From Smallanthus sonchifolius (lineage: Eukaryota > Streptophyta > Magnoliopsida > Asterales > Asteraceae): 64,000 nt of DNA. The notes under the pieces were generated by a model. That model saw nothing but the letters and a program-made list of their open reading frames with translations. It was not told the origin of the DNA and did not search any database. This document shows, piece by piece, positions 43,813 to 56,392 of this stretch (positions are counted from its first letter, which is position 1; every line of letters starts with the position of its first letter). The position numbers and the translations under genes were made by a program. The stretch covers positions 65,779,279 to 65,843,278 of the forward strand of contig CM042034.1 of NCBI GenBank assembly GCA_023525975.1. The letters run 5' to 3'.

Positions 43813-44835
43813 GCAGAATGTTATTAATTTTTATATTTCTAAACAATTAGTATTTCATATTAATTTCTAAAATAATAATAATTGAATTTATAAAAATTTG
43901 TATTATTTTTATTTAGAAAAGATCAAATATTTAATCTTAAAATAAATGGAAATTATTTAAAGTTCAACATTTAATTTATAAACCCTACACTTAAATAATA
44001 TTTTAAATGTCTAAATTACATTATATAAATAAATGAATATGGTAATAATTATTTATTTGATTTATAATTAAACAAACACATTTATTTAGTTACATCTAAC
44101 ACTTACATTATTTTCATAAACAGTAATTATTTAGTTTACATATTTAATTATTCCAAACTCAAACCTCATTAAAAAATGTTCTAAAAATATTCATTTCAAA
44201 TCTTCTATTTTATACAATACTTTAAGTACCAAACACTAACTTTATCCAATTTAACTTTAGATATAGACTTAGACTATTGTGCATTATTAATGCAATATAC
44301 ATTACACTCTAGGTTAACATTGTGCAATACAAAGGATCACATTACTATCTCGTATCTCGTGTTAGCTACGTTTTCAAATCAAGTGAGTATACATAGCCCC
44401 TTTTACTCTTTTACATTTTTGGGGTGAAACATGAACACTATTCAACTTACATGTTTACATTTACACAAACAACACAAGTACAAATCCTATTTACATTCAT
44501 GTGTACAATTTGAGCTTTATGCCCGAGGGCTAGGTGTGCTAACCTTTTGTATGCAATTATGTGCAATCATTAACTTTTCAAGTCGACGGTTTTCAATGAT
44601 AGATCTATTGAGTCTGACAAACCCTCCCAGATTGGGGTGATTGATACCGACAACACAATTTTGAATGCTAGTTACAAAGGTTTGATTGTACTTGGTTACA
44701 CAATAGCTGCTCCCCATAAATGCCTTATTTATCATGTTATGTAAGGATTTGTTTTACAAACTATATGCTATCTATATACAAACCTGTGTTATACTCACCA
44801 ACTTTTTAGTTGACCTTATTTTATTCATGTTTCAG
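43273..44835 (+). other. Possible LTR-internal intron in G
   Basis: The donor-like GTAACTG follows TTTCCGG at 43273, and the acceptor TTATTCATGTTTCAG ends at 44835. H2 has the matching pair CAACTATTTCAG|GTGATTC (53958) and TTACATGTTTTAG (55633). H1 keeps the donor (38363), but its acceptor reads TTTCATG. The interval holds the second keyword cluster and AT-rich DNA. The inference rests on three-way positional conservation. Confidence 0.4.
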
Positions 44836-45056
44836 GTGCTTTCATATGAGTTTGGTCAATACATGCTACACATAGGCTTTGGACCTAGTTAATCTTAATT
44901 CAAAAACAAATTGTATTTCATTATGTACTTGGAACTTGATTCATGTTGTTTGAATGGAAATGGATTTAACATATTACAATTTAGTCAACCTTGAGCTCAT
45001 GAACAGTCTACATGTCCCGCCCCGATGATTCCGCCGTCAGTTGGGGTGTGACAGAT

Positions 45057-45068
45057 TGGTATCAGAGC
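45057..45068 (+). other. Element G primer binding site
   Basis: TGGTATCAGAGC lies three bases after the LTR end and matches initiator methionine tRNA. Confidence 0.92.
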
Positions 45069-45957
45069 CTTGGTTATAGGGAACTAGGTTATTAGACACC
45101 CTTGACCTAGACTATAATTTAGGACACCCATACAATGCCATGCTACTACATGTTACATTATTAGTTCTTGTGTAAATATTTTTACATGCTATCATAAGTA
45201 TTTACACTACGTGATACAATACATAATGACTTATGTGTCACACTACTTGATAACTTTTGTGCTTACACTCATTACTATCTACATGCTATATGAATATTTT
45301 TTTTGTGTGAATATTCTTACATGTTATACTATATAGCTACATCATATGATACAATACTTAATAATCTATGTGTCACATTGCCTGCCAACTTTTTCCCCTA
45401 TTCATTGCTACCTATTTAATTTATTTAAAGTGTTATCCTAAGTTTCCACACACACTCATACACACTTAGTTATTCATGCACCCCTAAACTCACATACATA
45501 ATACCACACCTCTTGTGAACAACAAATTTTTAAACTATTGGGCCTAATGTCCATCAATAATAAACTAAGAAGCCCATCTATCCTTCAAGAAGCAAAAGCC
45601 CACTGAAATGCATAAACCTTACTTTCGGGCCACAAGGTCCGGTTCACAACAATTCTCATCATGACCATGAGCCCAACAATAGTATTATTAATACATGATG
45701 GCTGGAAGAGTGTGTAGGCCTATGAAGAATTCTGGCTAAGGAAAGATAGGGTATTTAAGTGTGTCCTAGTGACCCACCCCTCTTTCCTGGGAATTCTCCT
45801 TAGGGATACACTACTTATAGGTCAAGTGTACTCCTAAAATACTATTGTGAAGACTCGGCGTTATGACTAGTCAAACTCTAAACCTATGAGAACTCCTATG
45901 TTTGACACTCAGTATTTATTTATCGCTTACAACCTTTCCATTGTTTTCCTGCTAAGC

Positions 45958-46554
45958 ATGGACTCCTACCCTCCTACCTCCCCGGTATGCCGTCCCGAAG
46001 AAGAGTCTGATTGGGAAGAAGACACCGGATCACCCGTACATCGATCAACAACACCCGCAGCTGCTAGATCAAGGTTTGATGTAAGGGTAGATTGGATTAG
46101 GAACACCGGCCCAAGATTTCGAACACATGGATCAGCCGCACCCATAAACTCGTTTCATACACCCCATCTCCACAATCAATTACCACCCCCACTGAGAGAC
46201 CCATATCTAATGCCCGACCCGTACCTTCCTAACCCTTGAGTAAGGCATACCATGGCACCCACTGGTGTTATGGGAATTCCAACCAATGACTTCCCTCAAT
46301 ATGTAAGAACTTCATAATTTGAGAGGCAAAGGATAGAGCAAGGAGTATTACACGACTTGCAAAGACAAAGAATGGATAGCCTAGCAGACCAATTAGGGTA
46401 CCAAAAGGAGCTAATCTCCATCCTCGAAAAGGAAGTACAAGAACATCGCACGGAGACCGCCAGGACTGAAGCCAGATCTGTTACACGAGTTACCATAGCG
46501 ATACTCATATTGGCGATTATCTTCTTCCTAGTGGAAAGCTACCAGAGACATTAA
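45958..46554 (+). pseudogene. Element G small ORF with C-terminal hydrophobic segment
   Basis: A single frame of 198 codons from ATG 45958 to TAA at 46552 is interrupted only by TGA 46237-46239 and TAA 46315-46317. The N-terminal half is proline/serine-rich and acidic (SYPPTSPVCRPEEESDWEED), with AAARSRFDVRVDWIRNTGP and PPPLRDPYLMPDPYLPNP. The second half is a charged, probably helical stretch (LADQLGYQKELISILEKEV), then RTEARSVTRV and a hydrophobic segment TIAILILAIIFFLV, six residues before the C-terminal end. This suggests a tail-anchored membrane protein. I recognise no family. A collinear copy in H suggests it was kept during evolution of the family. Confidence 0.6.
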
Positions 46555-48850
46555 GCGAAATTTTTTTATTTATTATCTTTAAATTCTCGATTTGAGGACC
46601 ATTTTCCTATGTTTTGAATAATGTTTAACATTTCAGCCTTTAATCGATTTCATATGCGTCAACTCTAAGGTTATTAATTGTTGATTTGACCCATGGAGCG
46701 TGAATTTTCCCATCATATTGTTTTACAAAAAAAAAAAAAAAAGTTTCTCAAGTATCACCTTCTTCATTCAAATACGATTTAGTACACTACTAACAATCTT
46801 ATTCAAATCATCCTATTCTATGATTTAAACAAAACTTCGTTACCTTGTTTAATCAAAATGATTATCAAATTTTTAGATAATATCAAAAAAACATAAAATT
46901 TTCCATAAAACTTTTTCACCTGATAAGGAAAGTTAATACAACCAATTTTATAAAAATATATATATTTTTTTTACTGATAGATAATTATGGTTTTTCTTCA
47001 TTAAAGTAAATATTTCTAAAACTTTGGCTAAATCTTGTTTAAGCCAATAATTGAAAATTTAACTTAAAGATATTTTTTTCCATAAATTGCATATTCATTT
47101 AAAATATGCGATTCAATGATTTCACTAATTTATATATCTACAACCAAGAACAATTTACCACTTTCTATGTTCAAACAAAGACCAGTATTTGTAAACACAA
47201 TTCCCGAATATTCCCAAAACCTCCTTGTTATCTTTCACATGACGCTTCAAGAGACGATCCATACCGCATAGACGTTAACCTTTCCCACCAACCTCAACAA
47301 GATTTGAGGACTCGAACCTAACTACCACATTATGCAAGAACTCCAAACAACACGTTTGTCCGCAACACTCGATCATATGCAAAACCCGTTAATATACATC
47401 ACACGCGAAGTTCAATACTTACGTATACACGTTCGTAATATATCCAACGCAACCACATGGTACATGAAACTCAAATATTCTCAATATATCCAATGCTACA
47501 CAAATTACATGATACATGAAACTAGTTTGCCTACAAATCACAATTTACTCGATTGATTACGTAATGCACGAAACACATTTATTTGCAATACACATGCTAC
47601 TGGATTGAGCATATGATACACGAAACTTAGTTGTTTGCAATATACATGATACATAAGAATTGCTTCATTGATACATAATTCTAGATTGACCACACTATAC
47701 ATGAAACTTATTTGGTTACGAAGTACATTACACTAAGCTGTGCGCATTGTACAATATACATGATGCTAAGTTGCCAACACCCTACATGAAATTCATTTCC
47801 TACTATACACAAAATACTATGTTGTTTACATTACACATCAGAGTTCATTGACTTACAAAATACAAGACGCTTAATTATTTACGCTATATATGAGACTTAT
47901 TTGATTACGAGCTACGTGACACTAGATCATACATGAGACTTGTGTGCTTACTATATACTCGAAACAAAAATTTGCTTACAATTATTGCAATGGATTGATT
48001 ACATTCTACACAAGACATGGTCATGCACTTTGTACACCAAAGTTGAAGACCATAATACATTGAAACGACTCGGGGTTTGACGTATTCTTGTTCAAACACG
48101 AGCAAACAAAGAACTTTAAGTGTTACTACTTTACTACTCTTTAGTTGCGAACTGACCTGATTAGTGACATAGTTACTTGTTAACGACTTTTTATGTGTAA
48201 ACAATAGACGTGATCATAGTGAAATTATGCCCCCCCCCCTTACCCGCACACAATGAAACAATCTATACGGACCATAAGATGATTTAAATAATTACGGGTG
48301 CACACGGAATTATAAAAATCAGCGCATGGAAACTATAGAGAAATTTTGTCGTGTGTTGTGACCTAAAACTTATCATGATGTGTAACAACGAAACTGATGT
48401 GATATGACAAGGACATGGTGGATACGCCGATGGTACTTCCTATATATAAGTGTCCTATAATATTATCAGAAGTAACGTTGCTCGTGTCACGTGAAGTTTT
48501 GACCTAGACCAATGTTTATGAAATCTTTTACCCACTGACAAATTTAAAGGATATTATACTACATCTTACACAAACCCTAATTATCAAGATTTCATCAAAT
48601 TCATTCCAAATAATACATCTCACATTTAGAATTCAGAATTATTATTTGACAATCTCCTCCTTAAACTCATTTCAAAACAAAATTATTTATCACCCTTCAT
48701 ATTCAACTTTAAGTACCAGGCCTAAGCCATGTCAAGGGTTACACTCCCCAGAATACAACGATCAAAACTCACCGTGAACCCAAAACTTTCACCTGTTTCT
48801 TGATTTTTTAATAGCCTCCATTAGTTAAATTTCGGGACGAAATTCCCTTA
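46555..48850 (+). other. Element G internal 3' region, degenerate repeats
   Basis: There is a 15-A run at 46728-46742 and AT-rich DNA to about 47100. From about 47380 to 47960 a degenerate repeat of phrases like ATACATGAAACTT, TTGCAATATACATGATAC and GATTGATCAC follows. A segment GGGGTTTGACGTATTC with TTGTTCAAACACGAG lies at 48069-48099, and a C10 run near 48230. The tail with TTTCGGGACGAAATTCC (48830-48846) is shared with H. No pol motif was found on either strand. Confidence 0.75.
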
Positions 48851-48862
48851 ACATGGGGAGAT
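48851..48862 (+). other. Element G polypurine tract
   Basis: ACATGGGGAGAT lies directly before the 3' LTR start TGTAACATCC. Confidence 0.85.
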
Positions 48863-51366
48863 TGTAACATCCCTGATTTTCCGACCCTATTTTAACTTAT
48901 TTTTAACTAATAAAATAACAACACGACATTGAATCATATACTTGTTCAAACCTACACCTCATTAACCGTTAGCCGATCGTATTCAATTCAAGGATTTAGA
49001 ACTCATAATCAAGTGGTAACACCTCTTAGAGTTAATCCAGTTAGTAATCCCGTTAGGTGTTCTGTTAAATCCTAACCAAGCTAATTCTGTCAAAGCTGAA
49101 GTTACAAGGGCTGATTTTGTAAATAACTAGAAACCCTAGTAGGCACGGTCGCGCCACGTTTTGGCACGGTCGCACCTCGTCTGGCACGGTCGCGCCACGT
49201 TTTGGCACGGTCGCGCCTCGTGTGGCACGGTCGCGCCTCACACCAGTTGAAACGTAAATGCGGTTTTAATCGCTCGATCGTTGAGTTCCGTAACCGTTCC
49301 TCACTTCAGTTCCATTTACAAGAGTAATAGCATTTTTAATTACACAAACGTCCTAGTTTAATTCCTTCGGACTCGAAAAATCGTTCAAACATTTCAAAGA
49401 AAACATAAACCTTTTCTTCGATCCGAATCCTCCCAACCAAACAGAAGATTCACGATATATGATCCTCCCTAAAGCTTTAGAACACATTGAGTTAGCCGGA
49501 GATGCAGCAGAAGACGCTGGAGATCAAACCCGTCATCGCCGGAACTCATCTTTACCATACGCTATCAATTCATCGTCTTTCCGGGTAATTGAAACCTCCT
49601 ACACTTTCTATTTAGTCTATAGATCAAAAGCCCCAAACTAATTTGGGCTTACAATATACAATTTAACACGAACCCGAATCTAGGGTTCATTCCAAAATGA
49701 TTTAATCGAATACTGCTTTAAACATGTTTTAAACACAATTAATCTACACCAACAGACTCGCACTAACCTTGTGAATGAAAGCCCTATACATTCCAGCACT
49801 ATTAATATAAGAATCAATCAATTCGTTTTGGTTTTGAAAGAGACACGGTCGCGCTAATCATCTAGCGCGGTCGTGCCTCGGGAGACGCGGTCGTGTCGAC
49901 TTCCAGCGCGGTCATGCCTCCTACTCAGACCCAGTCAATGCTCGTTGGCTAGACTTGATCGTACCCTAGAAGCATAGACACGGTCGTGCCTATCGAAGGC
50001 ACGGTCGTGCCTAGTCGTTTGGCTAGTTGTCCTCTGTTTGACCAACACGGTCGCACCCTGTCTAGAACGGTCGCTCTCGCCCTAGCACTATCGTGCCCTA
50101 TCCTAGGCATGGTCGTGTGTGTTGGCAGAATGTTATTAATTTTTATATTTCTAAACAATTAGTATTTCATATTAATTTCTAAAATAATAATAATTGAATT
50201 TATAAAAATCTGTATTATTTTTATTTAGAAAAGATCAAATACTTAATCTTAAAATAAATGGAAATTATTTAAAGTTCAACATTTAATTTATAAACCCTAC
50301 ACTTAAATAATATTTTAAATGTCTAAATTACATTATATAAATAAATGAATAAGGTAATAATATTTTATTTGATTTATAATTAAACAAAAACATTTATTTA
50401 GTTACATCTAACACTTACATTATTTTCATAAATAGTAATTATTTAGTTTACATATTTAATTATTCCAAACTCAAACCTCATTAAAAAATGTTCTAAAAAT
50501 ATTCATTTCAAATCTTCTATTTTATACAATACTTTCAAGTACCAAACACTAACTTTATCCAATTTAACTTTAGATATAGACTTAGACTATTGTGCATTAT
50601 TAATGCAATATACATTACACTCTAGGTTAACATTGTGCAATACAAAGGATCACATTACTATCTCGTATCTCGTGTTAGCTACGTTTTCGAATCAAGTGAG
50701 TATACATAGCCCCTTTTACTCTTTTATATTTTTGGGGTGAAACATGAACACTATTCAACTTACATGTTTACATTTACACAAACAACACAAGTACAAATCC
50801 TATTTACATTCATGTGTGCAATTTGAGCTTTATGCCCGGGGGCTAGGTGTGCTAACCTTTTGTATGCGATTATGTGCAATCATTAACTTTTCAAGCCGAC
50901 GGTTTTCAATGATAGATCTATTGAGTCTGACAAACCCACCCAGATTGTGGTGATTGATACCGACAACACAATTTTGCATGCTAGTTACAAAGGTTTGATT
51001 GTACTTGGTTACACAATAGTTGCTCCCCATAAATGCCTTATTTACCATGTTATGTAAGGATTTGTTTTACAAACTATATGCTATCTATATACAAACCTGT
51101 GTTATACTCACCAACTTTTTAGTTGACCTTATTTTATTCATGTTTCAGGTGCTTTCATATGAGTTTGATCAAGACATGCTACACATAGGCTTTGGACCTA
51201 GTTAATCTTAATTCAAAAACAAATTGTATTTCATTATGTACTTGGAACTTGATTCATGTTGTTTGAATGGAAATGGATTTAACATATTACAATTTAGTCA
51301 ACCTTGAGCTCATGAGCAGTCTACATGTCCCGCCCCGATGATTCCGCCGTCGGTTGGGGTGTGACA
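48863..51366 (+). repeat. Element G 3' LTR (2,504 bp)
   Basis: It is nearly identical to the 5' LTR, with about 45 differences and one or more 1-bp indels. It ends GGTTGGGGTGTGACA, followed by the duplication CCTTG. It contains the same keyword clusters and the same donor- and acceptor-like sites. Confidence 0.95.
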
Positions 51367-52968
51367 CCTTGTTATTCCACCTACTACCTTCACTTATTAG
51401 TTTACAAACAAGGATAAATTTCAATTACTTATTATTTACAAACAAAAAGCTCAAATCGGTTATTAATTCTAAATACCTGTAAAACTTTCTCATCACCTTG
51501 TGCCTTCTAAAATGTATGAATTTACTAGCCACTTCAAAAATATGAATCCTTTAACACACGCGTTAACCATCCATCAACAAAAATTGAAAACTTAAAACCT
51601 AACTACTTACATTATGCAACACGCTTATCCACCAATAAGATTCGATAGTTTACGTTACTCATGAGGTTCAACTATTTACATACGAACGTTCATAATATAC
51701 GTGAAACTAAATTGTTTACATAATACAAGCAACTTGATTGTTCACGTTATACATGAAACTTGGTTGTATACAAAATACATGATTATTTACATTATACATG
51801 AAATATGATTACTTGCAACATACATGATACAAGATTGATCACATTATAGATGGAACTTGATTACTTGCAATATGCATGATACTAGATTGTCCACACGATA
51901 CATGATACTTGGTTATTTACAATATGCATAATAATAGATTATTTACGCTATACATGAAACTTGAGTGTTTACATTACACACGAAACTAGGCTGTTTACAT
52001 TGTTTGCAATTAATTGCCCACTATATACATGAGGCATGATCGTTCACTTTATCCATGAAACTTGATAGCTATAAACTTTGAGTTACTCGGGGTTTGACGT
52101 ATTCTTGTTCAAACACGAGGAAGCTATAAACTTTGAGCTAATCGGGGTTTGACGTATTCTTATTCAAACACGAGAGAGCTATAAACTTCATGGGTAACCT
52201 GGAGGGTATGCTATCTACTTAGGGCACCCATGTATGGGGTAAGCCACCTTGATAGTCTTTACTCCCTGATTAACTTTACCATCTAGACACACAAGAAAAC
52301 AGTAATAAACTAACTGTTTTTGGGTGTTTCCCCCACCTCTGTACCCACATGCAATAGAATGATCTATATGGAACATACGACGATTTGAGTAATTATGGGT
52401 GCACACGTAATTATAAAAATCAGCGCATGGAAAACATAGTAACTTCTGTCGTGTGTGATGACATAAAACCTATGGTGATATACAGTAACGAAACTAATGG
52501 GATATGATAAGGGCATAGTAGATATACCGCTAGTACATCCTATAAGTGCTCCTATCATATTACCAGATGTAACGTTGTCCATATTCACGTAGGGTTTCCT
52601 ATTATTTTGACCTTGACCAATAGTTGTGAAATCCTTATCTAGTGACATTACTCGAGCATCTTAGACTATATCCTAAACAAGTTTACATCTTAAAATTCCC
52701 ATCATCCTCATTATAAGTGATGCATCCCATCATTTGAGTCCAAAATCACTCTAGGGCAATCTTCTCCTTATTTCCACTCAAACAAAATCCACTACCACAA
52801 TCCATACCTGACGCGATGACCTGACTTGAACCATTCCATCAACTATACTCCTCAAACCAATAATCAAAGCTCGTTGAGAATCCAAACCCACACCTTTTTC
52901 CTAAATCCAGTAGCCTCCATCAGTTGAATTTTGAATTTCGACACGAAATTCCCTCAACTTGGGGATAC

Positions 52969-53361
52969 TGTAACATCCATGATTTTTCGACCTTATTATT
53001 TTTATTTTATTATTTTATTCTAAACAATCGTGACATTCCATTTCAATCGCATGCGTATTCAAACTCAAGATGTCACATTAATAACTATTATTTTAATGTG
53101 CGACAATTCAAAGTTTTAATATTTCAATTCCGTATTATATATATATATAACATCTATATTGGTATATATATATATATATACTTTTTAATAGAATTTATAA
53201 GCTTAATGATGTATTTACATCCTTTTTATATACACATTTATCTAATTATTCATTTATAAATTTTTATGTAATTTCGATCATACTAGATAAACGTTTATAT
53301 AAAATTGTGAATTTATAAAAGAAAGGGGAACCTTTTTCTTTATAAAATATTGTTTGGTTTT

Positions 53362-53397
<36 letters not shown>

Positions 53398-55850
53398 ATA
53401 TACTTACATAGATGCTTATAGAGTCATTTGATTAAAACCAAAAGGGTGTTTAGTGTTATAAATTTTAAAAAAGTTAATTTTATATTTAGAAATGATTGTA
53501 AACCAACTAATAATGTGGTTTGAAACCCCCACACCACAAAAATGGACTTTACCTTGCATTTGAAATTCCCCCTCCCGTATTTTGCCTCGAAAAGTCAACA
53601 GGGGCAAAAACCAACCCAATTCAATCCCAAATACGTCGGATCCAAGTATGTAAATGCATTTTGATTGTTCAAAACCGTTCTGTGACCAAAACTAAATGCC
53701 ATTGAAGAACTAATTTAATCGTAATCATACCATTTAACTTGAATCGTCCCATAACCGTTCCTCAATCAAACTCAGGTTTAATTCAAGCTTTCCATGTAAA
53801 ATTGAGACATAAGATCGATTCTCCAGACATCGTGACACCCTTTAGATGCATTCTGGACTCTCAAATCCAGCGTACGACACCTCTGGAGCCCGATCGCAGT
53901 CCAAGAACCCGAGTATATGCGTTTCGGTCATACTCCCTCGTTGCCCAACTATTTCAGGTGATTCTTGTACTATTGTTTTCGTCTTGACTCTAGGAACGAG
54001 AGCCCTATGGTTCCGAGTTCAATTGGACTAATCTAGGGCGAGGGTTTACGGGATGCATTTTGGGGACGAAGGTGGATTTTAGTATGGATGATGAAAACTA
54101 AATTGATTATGTTTCTTGCAAAGAACTAGCCCTGGTCTAACAGTTTGCACCCTGGGCTCCCTCAGAACCCACCGTTCGAGTCCCAGCCCCTCTCTTTTTT
54201 TCTGTTTAAACGATTTTGATTATTTTATGGAATAAATTAATGCTTTAATTTCTAAAATAAATTCTATAAATCTTATAAATGTAGATAGCAACTTTTATAA
54301 AAACGGAAAATATGAGATGATGTTTTAATCATATTAATCCATTAGAAACATATTATAAAACATTTCATATTCATAAATAAATAAAAGATATGATTTGTTT
54401 TGGAAAATTTAATTATGTTATTTATTCATATGTTAGTGCACAAATTTTAATTAAAATGTTTAAGGCATTATCAAATTCTTTCGAACTCACAAATAATTAT
54501 TTTACAAGGATGATTATTTAGAAATACTTTTAAATTTATAAATACTCAAATAGTTATTTTAAATAATTATTTTATACAAAGTTAATTAAATCCTATTTAA
54601 AACCTGTTTATCCTTTTATAAATTCATTTAAAATAAATTTATTTAAATGATTATGTAACCATATTATTTGCATTTATTAATAATTTAATTTACACTTTTA
54701 TTTACATTAACTACTAGTTTAATTAATTATTTTATTCGCATAAAATTTAAATTAATTAAACCTTTTTATTTCAAGACCTATTTGTAAATCATTTTTGAAC
54801 GATGATTTAAATATATTAATTTTGTCCCATTCCATGATTTAATAAACAAAATACTATATAATTAATTAGAAGTTTTGATTTATTTTTAATTGATTTTATA
54901 AACATATCCTAATTAAATTTCTCAACAAGTCTCAAACTTCTATTTTCCTACCAAACATATATATATTCAAGCCCATCTTCGAACCCAAACCCCATGAAGC
55001 CCTAAAGTCCCAAAATCTCCTTAATATCATTTAAGAGTACATTGAATTTAAAGTACCATTGCACTTGTAGGTTTATTGTGAGAGATCCACACGATCCCTA
55101 TCAGTCCTTACCAATTCATACACTTCTAGCTTTGATACAAGTGAGTTTCATAGCCTCATTTCTCTTTACTATTGTTTACAAATACTCGGGGTGGAATATG
55201 TTTACATACATTACTTACCAAATTCAATACCATTGTTCATATGCTACTTACTATGTGCTTTATGTTTTAAACTACTTGGCGACAATACGTGTGTTCATGT
55301 TAAATACAATCATTAACTTGCGAGGCAGACCTAAGGTAGTACCTTATATGATCATTTATAGGGGAATTTGATTCAAGTTAACACAGACCTTGGCGGGTTT
55401 TGTGTGTACCATATTACTACTTTTTCCAAAACTCAATCAGTTGGTTTGTGCATACCAGTTTTCCATTTACTACGGTTTGATTGCATACTTGGAACCTTGT
55501 TTGTTTTCACATTTATGGCATAGTTATGCTTTGACCATATTGAATTTCAAATCCTTTTTACAACTTTTGTTTGGTGTCAAAACCTATGTTACTCACCAAC
55601 TACTTGTAGTTGACAGTTACTTACATGTTTTAGGTGTACCAGTTTGAGGACAATACTTGATCACATAGGACATGGACCTAGTTTCAATTTAATTTAATTA
55701 TGTTATGTTTGAACTTTTTGTTTTCTAATTCTATTTGTAACGGATGCTTTAATTATGATGAATAAATGTTATCACTTACTAATAGATGATCATGTGCTTA
55801 TGAACAACAGCGTCAGCCCCGGCGTATAATCCGTCGCCGGCCGGGGTGTA
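52969..55850 (+). repeat. LTR H2 (about 2,880 bp, end damaged)
   Basis: It starts TGTAACATCCATGATTTTTCG after CTTGGGGATAC. The last 450 bp match H1 closely (ACTCACCAACTACTTGTAG, CACATAGGACATGGACCTAG), but the end reads GGGGTGTAATAAGG instead of GGGGTGTGACA, so the final four bases are lost or changed. It contains (TA)n at 53143-53180, (AT)n of about 14 units at 53366-53394, donor-like CAG|GTGATTC at 53958 and acceptor TTTTAG at 55633. Confidence 0.8.
54130..54200 (+). other. tRNA-like Pol III box pair in LTR H2
   Basis: An A-box-like TGGTCTAACAG at 54133-54143, a B box CGTTCGAGTCC at 54173-54183 and a run of six T at 54195-54200. It sits at the place in the LTR that corresponds to the two units of H1, some 160-180 bp after the donor-like site. 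Confidence 0.4.
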
Positions 55851-56392
55851 ATAAGGCATGTAGATAACTAGTATAGATAATGGTTTGCAGTCATTGAGCC
55901 AAGTAGGATATAATAAGTCATGTAGATAACGTTGCTAGGATAAGTGAAAAGTATCATCACTCAATATAGCTTGAACTCCGAGAAAATAAGAAAGTGTACA
56001 CAAATGTTTTAGCTCAAACTATGAATGTAAGTGCTTAATCAAATTCATGACAAAGCATGAGGAACTCCCACTAATAATAATATCAACATAGACCAAAACA
56101 TCGCAAATAACAGAATCACTGATGAAAACAAACAGAGACGTGTCTAATGCACACTAAAAATACCCAGATATAGTGAGTGTAGAAGACAACTCAAAAAACA
56201 AGCTTGAGGGGCCTGCTTGAGACCATAGAAAGCCTTCTACAATAAACAAACATGACGCATTCGAGTGGTGTTAACAAAGACTTGAGGCTGAGACATATAC
56301 ACAGTCTCAGATAGATAATCATGAAGACATTGTTGATGTCTACTTGAGTGTAGAGATAAAGACTGATGGCTACAAAATTCTCTAAGTACATA
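55851..56392 (-). pseudogene. Element K: fragment of a different copia reverse transcriptase
   Basis: Minus-strand reading in mixed frames gives QVDINN, YMSQPQ, FVNTT, YGLKQAP and, near 56080, LVYVDIIISGSSS, the copia YVDD motif with one aspartate codon missing. YGLKQAP instead of the YGLHQAP of A-E and J places it in another copia lineage. It is cut by H2 on the left and by the LTR of J on the right. It is strongly decayed. Confidence 0.7.

Larger units (their letters stand above)
42551..45053 (+). repeat. Element G 5' LTR (2,503 bp)
   Basis: It starts TGTAACATCCCTGATTTTCC and ends GGTTGGGGTGTGACA-type sequence. It contains two clusters of the GGCACGGTCGCGCC keyword (see separate entry), a donor-like TTTCCGG|GTAACTG at 43273 and an acceptor-like TTCATGTTTCAG ending at 44835. 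A CATAGCCCCTTTTACTC segment near 44391 recurs in altered form in the H LTRs. Confidence 0.95.
42551..51366 (+). mobile_element. Element G: complete non-autonomous chromovirus-like element (8.8 kb)
   Basis: LTRs of 2,503 and 2,504 bp and a perfect 5-bp duplication CCTTG (42546-42550 and 51367-51371) delimit it. My hand comparison gives about 45 differences between the LTRs, near 2 percent, so it is younger than B. The 3.8-kb interior has a primer site, one small ORF and a polypurine tract, but no gag or pol domains. It is inserted in the interior of its relative H. It would depend on proteins of an autonomous chromovirus. Confidence 0.93.
51372..55850 (+). mobile_element. Element H, right part
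   Basis: The interior resumes after G with degenerate ACATGAAACTT / TTGCAATATGCATGATAC repeats (about 51690-52080). Two or three copies of a GGGGTTTGACGTATTC ... TTCAAACACGAG unit follow (52088-52175), then the tail with CGACACGAAATTCCCTC and LTR H2. The last bases of H2 are altered, and no duplication partner is recognisable. Confidence 0.8.

Noticed and set aside
43637..43846. Minus-strand frame of 69 codons, present again at 49949-50158
   Set aside because: The repeat is explained by the two G LTRs, and the frame reads through the GGCACGGTCG keyword array, which is GC-rich and free of stops by composition.
44431..44640. Plus-strand frame of 69 codons in the G 5' LTR, nearly identical at 50744-50953
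   Set aside because: Both copies lie in the LTRs and the similarity is due to LTR identity; H1 and H2 do not keep the frame.
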